Assembly: GCA_020881915.1 (NCBI GenBank)
Contig: JAJFPB010000009.1
Location: 1,364,001 to 1,428,000 of the forward strand
DNA: 64,000 nt
From: Paramyrothecium sp. XJ0827
Lineage: Eukaryota; Ascomycota; Sordariomycetes; Hypocreales; Stachybotryaceae
Direction: 5' to 3'
Below are positions 26,650 to 38,369 of this stretch, piece by piece (the stretch's first letter is position 1; every line of letters begins with the position of its first letter). Both the position numbers and the translations under genes were made by a program. A model generated the notes under the pieces. It searched no databases. It was not told where the DNA came from and saw only the letters and a list, made by a program, of their open reading frames with translations.

Positions 26650-28140
26650 ATGGAGCCTCTTAGTGCCTCTGAGGGCTCCCCTATTTCCCTACCTAATACC
26701 CAGCTGCCTACAGATACTATAGAGGCCTCTAATATATCTATAGTAGATTATAATTCTACTATAGATTTAGAAGAGGCCTCTAATAGGCCCTCAGAATCTA
26801 TTAGAAGCTTAGATGCCCCTAGTAGCCCAATAGCTGCCTTTTTTAACCCTAAATATTAACTAGGGCCTACTACAGCTTATATATTTACAAATAACCTCTT
26901 TACTAGGGCCCTATTACCTTATAGGGCCTCTAAGAAACGGGAAATTAAATATCAATGTACTATATAAGTTATATTAAATTTTTTATTATTTAATTATAAT
27001 ATAAATACTAATATATTTATTTAGGTGCGATTTTAAGGCTACTTATAAAGCTAGTAAGCTAAAAGGTACCTAATTAAACTTAGCAAGGCACTATAAAAAA
27101 AAGCATTCTAATATTACTTATAATAAGCAGTCAGAATTAACTAGAAAAAGAAGTAAGTTATTTTCCTATATATATATATATATATATAAATTATATTATA
27201 TTATATTATATTAACTTCTTATATTATAGAAGCCGACTTTTTAAGCCCTATAGCTACTAGTTCTTATATGCCTCAGGCCCCTAGTAAACGCTCTAGGGGC
27301 CTAATAGCTATAGCTAATCGATTTTCGGAAAAGGAAGCCCTGTATAAGGTCCTAAATTTCCTTATAGAGAATAATATCTCTTTTAATATTATAGATTCGC
27401 CGGCTTTTTAAAGCCTATTATCTTATCATAATAAGTAAGTAAGGATTTTTATAGTAATTATATATCCACTTTCCTATATATAATTCCTTTTAAACCACTA
27501 CCCTATATCCCCTATACTACTATAATTATTCGTATTTACTTAGTTTATTATATATAAGCTAATATATATTTATTTATTTAGTGAGGCCCCTATTATAAAT
27601 AGGAAGAAAATACAGCTATTATTAGTAGAGACCTTTAAATTAGGTCTTATAGCTATAAATAGTTAATTTGAAGATAATATTCGAATAGGGGGCACTTTTT
27701 CCCTTATATTCAATATATGGTCTTCTAATATAGGGGCCTCCTACCTAGGAATTATTGCTATTTTCCTAGATAGTGATTTTTCCCTACAATATAAGCTTAT
27801 TAGTAACTTATTTTTATTTTCCCTATTTCCTAATATATATATATATATATATTATTATTATTATTATTATTACTAATTATTATATACTATATAGGCTTTA
27901 ATGAACTACAGGAGGCTCATATAGGCCTTAATATATATAAGGAATTCCTAGAGGCCCTAAAGGAATCAGGCTTGGGAAGATAAGTTAACCAAAAATAAGT
28001 TAACTTATTTTTGGTTAACTTATCTTCCCAAGCCTGCTAAGTAGAGATCTTAGCTATATTTAGAAATAGTTAGGGAAATTATATTACTAAAGAGTTAAAA
28101 ATATAGGGATTTTAAGCAATTAAATAAGGACTTTTCTAAA
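26650..28140 (+). pseudogene. hAT transposase relic of hAT-3 (deleted and RIP-decayed)
   Basis: The ATG at 26650 opens a 69-codon stretch (MEPLSASEGSPISLPNTQ) nearly identical to the hAT-2 N-terminus. It then hits TAA where hAT-2 has CAG, a RIP-type change. The zinc-finger exon follows at 27024-27155, with ARHYKKKHSN and no internal frameshift but stops at former Gln/Trp codons. Further exons lie at 27231-27433, 27582-27805 and 27895-27966. At 27966 the gene is cut. After the palindrome, reading resumes directly in the last exon (28037-28140), skipping the RCxAHIINLVAQD, RWNS and most hATC sequence. It cannot make transposase. Confidence 0.8.
27967..28036. repeat. Perfect 70-bp palindrome built of hAT end sequence
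   Basis: The 35 bases from 27967 are the exact reverse complement of the 35 bases ending at 28036, with no spacer. Each half starts with the terminal repeat CAGGCTTGGGAA. The palindrome contains three GTTAAC sites 15 bp apart (27984, 27999, 28014). It sits exactly at the deletion junction in the hAT-3 transposase. The flanks TAAAGGAAT and CTAAGTAG are not duplicated. It could be a minimal MITE or a product of joined element ends. Confidence 0.95.
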
Positions 28141-28875
28141 GAATCTTAGTATTATTTTATATAGGATTTTTATAGATATTTATAGTACTTTATATTACTT
28201 TTATAGCTATATATAAAATAGTATCTCTTCTAAAGCTAGTTAGCTTCTAAGTAATTATAAGAGTTAGAAAACTCTATATTAGTCGCTAGTAGTAAAATAT
28301 ATAGGTCTAGTAATTATATTATATAGTATAATTATAAATAGTATTTATATAGAATTTTTATTTATATTTATAGTACCTTATATAGCTTATATAGCTATAT
28401 ATATAATAGTATCTCTTTTAGAGCTAGTTAACTTATAAGGAATTATAAGATTTAGGAAATTCTATATTAGTAGCTAGTAAGAAGATATATAGGTTTAGTA
28501 AGATTATTATATATTATAATTATATATAATATTTATATATAATTTTTATAGATATTTAGAGTGCCTTATATAGCTATTATAATTATATATAAAATAAGAT
28601 CTCTTTTGGAGCTACTTAGCTCCTAAGTAATTATAAGAGTTAAGAAATTCTATATTAGTAGCTAATAATATGATATATAGATCTAGTAGCTATATTATAA
28701 GCTATAATTATATAAGGTATATATATATAATTTTTATAAACTATTAATATATCTTATATAGCTATTATAGTTATATATAGTATTTATTATATATATATAT
28801 ATATATATATAATATAATTTAATATTTTATAGTTAGTAGTTAACTACAAATAGTTAACTACTCTTCCCAAGCATG

Positions 28876-30704
28876 CTAAAAACAATAGATTCCTATAAAT
28901 AAGGTATTTCTAATTTCCTTATATATATATATTTATATATATATAGATATATAATATAATATAATTACTAATAATATAATATAGATATAGTAATTTATTA
29001 GAATTCGACTTTCTTTTATGCTTAAGGCTACTATTAAATTAAAGGAGCCTCTTTCCTATATATATAGGAATACTACTAATAAGGAATTTAAAAATATATT
29101 TCTATTTAAAATTAACCAGGAAAAAACCTAGGCCCTAGCTAACCTTTTTAGGGTTTTTTAAGACCTTTAGAAATACTACAAGGCTAGCCATATATAATAC
29201 TTCCGGAAAGTCTCTTATAGATATATTTATTATATAAAGACTTAAATTATTATAAGGAAAAGTGTAATAAAATAGTTACTAATTCTAATTATAAGGAATA
29301 TATAAGTTATTTTATTAGTATTAGTATTATTATTATTATTATTATATATACTAATATATATATATATTTATATAGGGGGACGTTTTTGCCTACTTAGGAT
29401 CCTCTATTCTAAAGGGCGTAGCTAAATTAGAGAAGTATTTCCCTAATAAGCTAGTAGCTAGGGGCCCTAAGGGTCTTACTAGCTATAAATCCTATATAAT
29501 AGCCCTTATATTAGATCCTAGGTATTAATTATAGTATTTTAAACCTAGGGAAATATTATATTATTATCCTACTATTAAATTAGATACTATTAAGTTAATT
29601 ATAGTAGAATATAATAAGTAAGTAAATTCCCTATATTATATATATATATATATATAACTAATATTATTTATAGCCTTAAAGGGCCTTCTAATACTACTAT
29701 ATCTATTAATAAACTAGTAGATAATAGCCCTAGGCCTATATCTTCTAAAGACTCTATGCCTGCCTTAGAAGATAAATCATATATAGATAATACTAATAAT
29801 AGTAATAAATTATCTTTATTTTTTAAAGATAAATATATGCTTAAGTATATAAGTTATTTATTATTTTTCCTTATTTTATCACTATTATTATTATATTTTT
29901 ACTAATTATTATATAAATAGATATATTAACTTAGTAGTAATTATATATTAATTAATTTCCTATATTATCTATATTAGCTAAGTATTATTTAGCTATTCCG
30001 GCTATATCTACTGCTATTAAGGCTATATTTTTTACTAGTAATAATATTATTACTAAGTAAAGGTCTTAATTATATTTAGATATAGTTAGGAAATTAATTT
30101 TATTAAAGAGCTAGAAATATAGGGATTTTAAGAGTTTAAAGGAGGATTTAAATTAGAATTATATAGCAATTATTTTTCTTACTTTTATAGTATTTATATA
30201 GCTAGTTATATAGCTATTTATAATAGATAGTAATTTAAACTTTTAAAGTAAATTAGAGCTTAAGGATTATCTAATTTTAAAAGTACTATATATAGCTATA
30301 GTATATATAAATATATAAGTTAAAAAATACTATATAAATCATAATTATATAAAAGATTTATATAAATATTTATAGCTTTATATATACTTTCTGTAGCTAG
30401 TTATATAGTATTTTAAACTAAAGTGTAGTTTAGAGTAAATTAGAGCTTAAGGAATTATCTAATTTTAAAAGTACTATATATAGCTATATTATATATATTA
30501 TAACTATATATAGTATTATAAAGTTATTTTAAATATATATATATATAATAACTAATATTTGGTTATTATAAGTTAACCTATAATTAGTTAACTAAATATA
30601 AGTTAACTAAAAATAGATTAATTAAAAATAAGTTAACTAAATATTAGTTAACCTGATTTAATTTTAGTTAACCTAGATTTGGTTAACTAACGTTCCCAAG
30701 CCTG
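28876..30704 (+). mobile_element. hAT transposon copy 4 (hAT-4), 5'-truncated
   Basis: Internal hAT sequence starts abruptly at 28876, next to the right end of hAT-3. Its first bases match the intron/exon region that in hAT-1 lies near 5700. It runs to a right end TTCCCAAGCCTG at 30704, preceded by GGTTAAC arrays (30555-30690) like those of hAT-1, so it is a hAT-1-type 3' half. No left end is present. Confidence 0.75.
29018..30156 (+). pseudogene. hAT transposase relic of hAT-4 (3' half)
   Basis: It begins with the region after the RWNS motif (LKATIKLKEPLSYIYRN, about 29018-29070). An exon follows at about 29375-29620. The hATC exon is at about 29935-30156 (LSILAKYYLAIPAIS, then SNNIIT) and ends in TAG at 30154-30156. 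Stops occur at former Gln and Trp codons throughout. It is collinear with hAT-1, which is in the opposite orientation. Confidence 0.75.
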
Positions 30705-31525
30705 TATATATATAAGTAATTCTAATATTATATTTAAGAAGCTCCTCCTAGGTACTAAGAATAAAAGGCCTATTATTATTACTATTACTTAGGTTATATA
30801 ATAGGTTATATACTTAACTTAATTACTATAGTAGCTTATATAGATCTATATTAAATAATATATATTATTATATAATAATTTATTTATTTATATTATTAAT
30901 TTAAATAAGTTAGATTTATTTAATTATATACTATAATAATAAAAGCTTAGTAAGTCTTATTATTTCTACTATTTATAATAAAAGATCTTTAGGGACTTTA
31001 GATTTTATTTCCTTAATTAAATATTTTAATTTCTTTATACAGCTTTTAATTTTTAAATTCTAGGCCTTATTTATTAAGAAATATAGCTTATTTTTAAATT
31101 TATTTAAATTCTTTTTAATTTTATTAAAGCTAGTTTTTTATAGCTCTTAAATTATATTATAGTTTATATTTAGTTTAGTTATTCTAAGATCTTCTTAGAT
31201 ATTAATTAATATTTAATTTTACTAGTTTACCTTACTTAAGAGATCTTATTTATTAGATATTACTTTAGATTTAATATAGAATTTAAGAGATCTTAATAAA
31301 TATTAAGATTATAAAAAGTACTTCTTATTTTAATATTCTTAATAAAGAGAGATTTTAATTATAATAAAATAGTAAAAGAATAGGTAGATTTTTATATTAC
31401 TATTCTTTAATTTAATTTAACTTTATTAAAGTAAATAATATATATTATTATAGAACTTAGTATTTCTCCTATATACTAAGAAGCAAAGATCTATTATTAC
31501 TACTATTACTAAGATTATATAATAG

Positions 31526-31897
31526 CAGGCATGGGAAACTAGTTAACTAGCTAACTAGATAACTAGAAAATAGTTATCTTTAAGGGCTTATATATAAAAT
31601 ATATACTATAATTCTATATATATATATATCTAAGGCTAGTAGGATTATATAGAAATAAAGGTAATATATTTATTTTTAATTAAATAGAATTAAAATAGTT
31701 AGTAACTAACTAGTAGTAACTAGAAAATAGTTAACTAGAAACTAGTTATAACTAGAAAATAGTTAACTAGAAAATAGTTAACTAGAATCTAGTTAACTAG
31801 GAAATAGTTATAACTAGAAACTAGTTAACTAGAATCGAGTTAACTACTAGTTAACTCGAGTTAACTAGGAAATAGTTAACTAATCTTCCCAAGCCTG
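31526..31897. mobile_element. hAT MITE-4 (372 bp) with 8-bp TSD TATAATAG
   Basis: The left end is CAGGCATGGGAA, the variant shared with hAT-2, and the right end TTCCCAAGCCTG. The octamer TATAATAG is exact at 31518-31525 and 31898-31905. The right half is a regular array of AGTTAACTAGAAAAT units, 15 bp each (31730-31880). Confidence 0.93.
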
Positions 31898-32478
31898 TAT
31901 AATAGATTATATAATTAGCTTAATTACTATGGTAGCTTATATAGACTTTAAATAATATATATTATTATATAATAAGGGATTTATTCTAGCTTAAGAAATA
32001 AATATTATTAATTTAAAATAATTAGATTTATTTAATTATCTCCTATAATAATAAGAGCTTTAATTTAGCTTAAGGCCTAATATTCTAATTCTAGTATTTA
32101 ATCTTATATTTTATTTATTTTCTTATTTATATTTTTAAATTTTTTTTTAAATTTTACTAGGTTTCTTATTTTTAAATTAATTAGCTATATTTAAAATATA
32201 ACTTAGTTTCTATTTCTTAATTAGATTTATAATACTTTTCTTTAATTATTAGATCTTATTAATAATTAAGTTATTTTTAATATTTACTTTAGTTATAACT
32301 TAGGCTTTTATATATTAATTTAGTTAATCTATAAAAATACTTATAATCTTTAAGGATTCTTACTTATAGACTTTAAAGATTCTAGCTTCTTAAGAGATAT
32401 CTTAAGAATTAGTTATTATAGATCTCTTTTATTATTAATATTAGTAATAAATAATAAGAGATTTTAATTATAATAAGG

Positions 32479-32628
32479 CAGGCTTAGGAAGATTAGTTAA
32501 CTAATAATTAGTTAAGTAAAAATAAATTAGGTTAACTAAAAATAGATTAAACTAAAAATAGGTTAACTAAAAATAGGTTAACTAAATATAGGTTATTAGT
32601 TAATTAGTTAACTAGTTTCCTAAGCCTG
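32479..32628. mobile_element. hAT MITE-5 (150 bp) with 8-bp TSD TAATAAGG
   Basis: The ends are CAGGCTTAGGAA and TTCCTAAGCCTG. The octamer TAATAAGG is exact at 32471-32478 and 32629-32636. The whole element is subterminal GGTTAAC repeats with no core. Confidence 0.93.
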
Positions 32629-33067
32629 TAATAAGGTAAGAAAATAAGTAGATTTTTATATTATTATTCTTTAAATAACTTTATTACTATAATTTAATTT
32701 AACTTTATTAAAATAAATAATATATATTATTATAAACTTAAGTATTAATTTTAGCTTTATTACTAATATTACTATAGCTATAGCAATAAGATTTATTTAA
32801 ATATATTTAATAAAGACCTTAGTAATATAGTAATATTTTATTAGCTCTATTAAGTTCCTATTTATATATATATAATAAAATAAATAACTTAAGCCTTATA
32901 AGTACCTATAATATATTATATTATAAACATCTTTATTATTAACTTTATTATTATTATATTTAATATTTTAGGTATTAGATCTCCTTATTAAATTATTTTT
33001 ATTATATTTAGATCTCTATTTAAGAGTCTTAAATTTAGATTATTTTAATAAATTCTTTAATAGAACT

Positions 33068-36000
33068 TAGTATTAAGAAATTAAGAAATTTATTAAAATA
33101 ATCTAAATTTAAGAATTTTAAATAGGGACCTAACTATAATAAAAATAATTTAATAGGGAGATCTAATACCTAAAATATTAAATATAATAATAATAAAGTT
33201 AATATAAGTTCTATAGTAATATATATTATCTAGCCTTAATAAAGTTAAATTAAATTACTATAATAAAGCTATTTAAAGAATAGTAATATAAAAATCTACT
33301 TATACCCTACTTATTATAGCTAAAATCTCTATTTATTACTAATACTAATACTAAAAGACCTACTTAATCTACTATAATAATTAATTCTTAAAATATCTCT
33401 TAAGAAACTAGAATCTTTAAAGCCTATAAATAAAGACCCTTAAAGACTATAAGCTATTTCTATATATTCATTAAATCCTAAGAAGCCTAAGTTATAGCTA
33501 AGGAAGATATTAAAAATAACTTAATTATTAATAAGATCTAGTAATTAAAGAAAAGTATTATAGATCTAACTAAAAAAATAAGAACTAAATTATATTTAAG
33601 ATATAATTAATTAATATAAGAAAAAGAAGCCTAATAAGGCTTAGAGGAAGATATTTAAGAGTATAAAGAAGAGATTAAAAAAGATATAAGATAAAGTCTT
33701 TAAAGCTCTTAGCTCTTACTATTATAGGAGATAATTAAGTAAATTTAACTTATTTTAATTAATAATATCTATTCTCTAAGAAGTAAATTCTTATTATATA
33801 ATAATATATATTATTTAATATAAGTCTATATAAGTTACTATAGTAGTTAAGTTAATTATATAATCTATTATATAATCTTAGTAATAGTAGTAATAATAGA
33901 TCTTTTATTCTTAGTACCTAGGAGAAATAGAACTTAGTATAGTATTAACTTTAGCTTTATTATTAGTATTACTAGCTATAACTTTAAGATTTATTTAGAT
34001 CTTAGTAATATAGTATTATCTTAATAGTACTATTAAGTTCCTATATATTAGAATAAATAATTAAGTCTTATAAGTACCTATTATATATTATATTTATTAT
34101 AGATATTTTTATTACTAACTTTCTTATTATTATATCTAAGATTCTAAATATTTAATTTTCTTATTAACTTATTTTTATTATATTTATATTTTTATTTATT
34201 ATTTCTAAACTTAGGTTATTTTAATAAATTTCTTAATAGATCTAGCTAAAAGATAGAAAATAGATTATATCTAGCATATATAATTAATTAATTTAAGAAT
34301 AAAAAGTCTAATAAAACTAATAAGAAAATATTTAAGAGCTTAAATAAAAGATTAAATAAGAAATTAAAAAATATAAAATAAATTAAATCTCTTATTATTA
34401 TAAAAATAATAAAATAAATTTAATTTATTTAATTAATAATATTTATTTTCTTAAAAGAATAAAGTTCTTATTATATAATAATATATATTATATATAGATC
34501 TATAGAAGTTACTATAATAATTAAACTAATTATATAATCTATTATTATTACTATTACTAAGATTATATAATAAATTATGTAATTAGCTTAATTACTATTA
34601 TAGCTTATATAGACTTATATTAAATAATATTATATTTTAAGAAAATCTTTTTAAGAAATAAATATTATTAATTTAAATAAATTAAATTTACTTAATAATT
34701 TATTATAATAATAAGAGCTTAAATAATATAGCTTTTTAAACTTTAAGTTATTTATACTTAGTTTATTAATTTAAGTAATAAATCTTATTATTTCTTTTAT
34801 TTATAATAAAAAGTCTCTAATTTAAATTATTTCTTTTTAATTAAATTCGTTAATTTTTATATTTTTAATATATCTATATTATATTATTATTACTTATTAT
34901 TATATATTAATTACTTATAAAGATACTATATTAATTTATATAAATAAATAAAGAATTAAGCTTTTATATATATATTCCTTAATAATTATTAATAATTTAT
35001 AATAATTTCTTTTAATTTTTAAATTATGAAATTTATTTTTTAAAGAATAATATAATATATTTCTAAATTTATTTAAATTTTATTTTATTTTATTAAAACT
35101 AATTTTATAGTTCTTAAATTATATTATAACTTATATTTATTTTTATATTTATTTTTATTATTTTAAGATCTTTTATATTAATTAATATTTACTTTTATTA
35201 TTATAGTTTTCTTTATTTAGAAGATCTTATTTATTAAATATTATAATTTAAATTTTAAAATAAAAATATTTTAATAAATATTAAGATTTTAAATAAAAGT
35301 ACTTCTTATTTTAATATTCTTAATAAAAAATAAGAGATTTTAATTATAATAAGAGAAATAAATAGATTTTTATATTATTATTCTTTAAATAATTTAATTT
35401 ACTTTTATTAAAGTAAATAATATATATTATTATAGAACTTAATATATTATTAAATTTAGCTTTATTACTAATATTACTATAATTATAATTATAAAATCTT
35501 AGTAATATTAAGAAATTTATTAAAATAATCTAAATTTAAGAATTTTAAATAAAGACCTAAATATAATAAAAATAATTTAATAAGAAGATCTAATACCTAG
35601 AACCTTAGATATAGTAATAATAAAGTTAATAATAAAAATATATAATATATTATAGGTACTTATAAGACTTAAGCTATTTATTTTAATAGGAACTTAATAG
35701 AGTTATTAAGATATTACTATATTACTAAGATCTAAATAAATCTTATAGCTATAGCTATAGTAATACCAGGCTTGGGAAACTGGTTAACTAATTAACTAAT
35801 AACCTATATTTGGTTAACTAATTTTTAGTTAACCTAATATTAGTTAACTTATTATTAATTAACTTATTTTTGGTTAACTTATTATTGGTTAACCAATTTT
35901 TAGTTTAACCTATTTTTAATTAACCAAATATTAGTTAACTTATTTTTGGTTAATTATCTATTTTCCTATTATATTTAAATTAATATCTATAATTATATAT

Positions 36001-37012
36001 ATATATATATCTAATAGATATCTTATTATAACTCCTATATAAGCTTTAAAAATCTAATTATAGCTATTATAATAAATAAAAATAAGGTAATTTAATATTA
36101 GCTAACCAATTTTTGGTTAACTAATATTTAGTTAACTTATTTTTGGTTAACCTATATTTGGTTAACCAAAAATTAGTTAACTTATATTTGGTTTAACCTA
36201 TTTTTAGTTAACTAAATATTAGTTAACTAACCTTCCTAAGCCTAAGTAATACTAGTAGTAAAGCTAAAGTTAATATAAGTTCTTTAGTAATATATATTAC
36301 CTAGTCTTAATAAAGTTAAATTAAATTACTATAGTAAAGTTATTTAAAGAATAGTAGTATAAAAATCTACTTATGCCTTTATTATAGCTAAAATCTCCTA
36401 TAGATCTATTTATTACTAATACTAATACTAGAAGAGCTACCTAACCTACTGTAATAGCTAATTCTTAAGATACTCTCTCTTAAGAAGCCAGAATCTTTAA
36501 AGCCTATAGGTAAAGACCCTTAAAGACTATAAGCTATTTCTATATATTAACTAAATCCTAAATATATAGAAGCCTAAGTTATAGCTAAGGAAGATATTAA
36601 AAATAGCTTAATTATTAGTAAGATCTAGTAATTAAAGGAAAGTATTATAGATCTAGCTAAGAAATAAGAACTAGATTATATCTAAGATATAGCTAATTAA
36701 TCTAAGAATAAGAAGCTTAATAAGACTAATAGAAAGTTATTTAAGAGTATAATAAAGAGATTAGAAAAGGCCTAATAAGATAGAGTCCCTAAAGCTCTTA
36801 TTATTATAGGAAATAATTAGGTAAATTTAATTTATTTTAATTAATAATATCTATTTCCTAAGAAGTAAATTCTTATAATATAATAATATATATTATTTAA
36901 TATAAATCTATATAAGCTACTATAGTAATTAAGCTAATTATATAATCTATTATAAAATCTTAGTAATAGTAATAATAATAGGTCTTTTATTCTTAGTACC
37001 TAGGAGGAATTT
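33068..37012. repeat. Mosaic of R1 fragments in both orientations
   Basis: Plus-oriented R1 lies at about 33068-33930, 34240-34470 and 35508-37012. Minus-oriented pieces lie at about 33931-34240 and 34541-35505. Each plus piece ends with the AGTACCTAGGAG terminus or a truncation. The 36480-36830 part preserves the Lys-rich coding-like stretch best (KALTIIGNN-like tail). A segment at 34900-35010 matches the unassigned region at 11380-11470. No functional genes. Confidence 0.55.
35767..36244. mobile_element. hAT MITE-6 (478 bp) with 8-bp TSD AGTAATAC
   Basis: The left end is CAGGCTTGGGAA and the right end TTCCTAAGCCTA. The octamer AGTAATAC is exact at 35759-35766 and 36245-36252. Long GTTAAC arrays lie on both sides of an A+T core shared with MITE-2. 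It is the largest MITE here and sits in a plus-oriented R1 copy. Confidence 0.93.
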
Positions 37013-38066
37013 TAGTAATATAATAATATCTTAATAACTTTATTAAGTTCCTATATATTAAAATAAATAACTTAAGCTTTATAAGTACTTATAATATATT
37101 ATATTATAAATATTTTTATTATTAATTTTTTATTATTATATTTAAAGTTCTTAGTATTAGATTTTCTTATTAAATTATTTTTATTATTTTTATATTCTTA
37201 TTTAATATTTTAAAATTTAAATTATCTTAATAAATATCTTAATAATTTATTATATAATTTTAGTAATAATAATAATAAAAATAATTATATATTTTTTATT
37301 TTTAGTACCTAAAAGAAATTTATTTTTAATAAAATAAAATTTATTTACTTTTAAAATAATAATAAGATTTCTTTTTATATTTAATTTTTAATAATAATAA
37401 TATAATAATTATTTTATAAAATAAGCTTTAAAATAATATAAAAAATATATTTTATAATATATATATTTATAATAAATAAATTAATACAATAAATAAATTA
37501 TAAATTCTTTATTTTATATTTTAATTAATTTTTTTTATAATTTATTATAATTAATTATAATAAATTTAATTAATAAAATTAATTTTAATTTTAGTTTTTA
37601 AATTTATTAAAGAAATTTAAATTTAAATTTATAATATATTATAATTATTTATAATATTTTTTATTAAATATTAATTTATTATTAATAAAATATATTTTTT
37701 AATATAATATTATATTTAATTTATATAAATTATTTAATTTTAAGAAATAAATAATAATTTAATATATTTTTAATTTAAATTTATAAAGATTTTTAATTTT
37801 ATAATATTAAAAATATAATTAATTAATTATTTATTAAATAAAATATATTTTTATTAAATTATATTAAATCTTAAATTTTATTAAATAATAATTAAAATTT
37901 AAAATATATAATTTTTATAAATATAATTATTAATAAATTAAATATAAAAATTTAATTATAATAAATATATAATTCTTATTTATAAAAATATAATTATAAA
38001 ATATAATATTAAATTAATTTTATAATAAATATTATTATTATTTATTATTATTATTTATTATTATTA

Positions 38067-38097
<31 letters not shown>

Positions 38098-38144
38098 TAT
38101 TATTATTATTTATTATTATTATTTATTATTATTATTTATTATTA

Positions 38145-38176
<32 letters not shown>

Positions 38177-38369
38177 AAATTAATAATATTTTTAAATTAA
38201 TATTATAAAAATAATTTTTAATTAATTAAATTATTATAATTATTAAAAATAATTAAATTAATAATAAAATAAAATTTAAATAATTAAAATATTTTAATTA
38301 ATATATAATTAATTAATTATTTATTTTTTATTATTTTTAATTTTTAATAATTATAAAAACTATTATTTT
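37013..38369. other. Nearly pure A+T DNA, no recognisable element
   Basis: G and C are almost absent from about 37250 onward. There is no coding potential. A (TTATTA)/(TTATTATTATTA)n microsatellite occupies 38031-38178. Confidence 0.7.
38031..38178. repeat. (TTA)n-type microsatellite
   Basis: About 148 bp of TTA triplets, periodically expanded to TTTA (units TTATTATTATTTA), with no G or C. Confidence 0.85.

Larger units (their letters stand above)
25555..28875 (+). mobile_element. hAT transposon copy 3 (hAT-3), internally deleted
   Basis: The left end is CAGGCTTGGGAA at 25555, followed by AGTAGTTAAC arrays. The right end is TTCCCAAGCATG at 28875, preceded by the matching GTTAACTACT array, so both ends belong to the same subtype as hAT-2. 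Its 5' region repeats a 200-bp module twice (about 25700-25860 and 25925-26080), as does hAT-2. The middle of the transposase gene is missing and replaced at 27967-28036 by a perfect palindrome. The flanking octamers (CTTTTTAC left, CTAAAAAC right) do not match as direct repeats. The right side abuts the interior of another hAT (hAT-4). Confidence 0.8.
30740..33067 (-). repeat. R1 repeats, minus orientation, two nested copies
   Basis: It starts with the R1 terminus CTCCTCCTAGGTACTAAGAA near 30740. A second R1 terminus-like start lies near 31470 (TCTCCTATATACTAAGAAGC). The second copy is split by two MITEs at 31526 and 32479. No coding capacity beyond the decayed Lys-rich stretch. Confidence 0.6.

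Noticed and set aside
26650..26859. 69-codon ORF MEPLSASEGS on the plus strand
   Set aside because: It is the N-terminal exon of the hAT-3 transposase relic, ended by a RIP-type stop.
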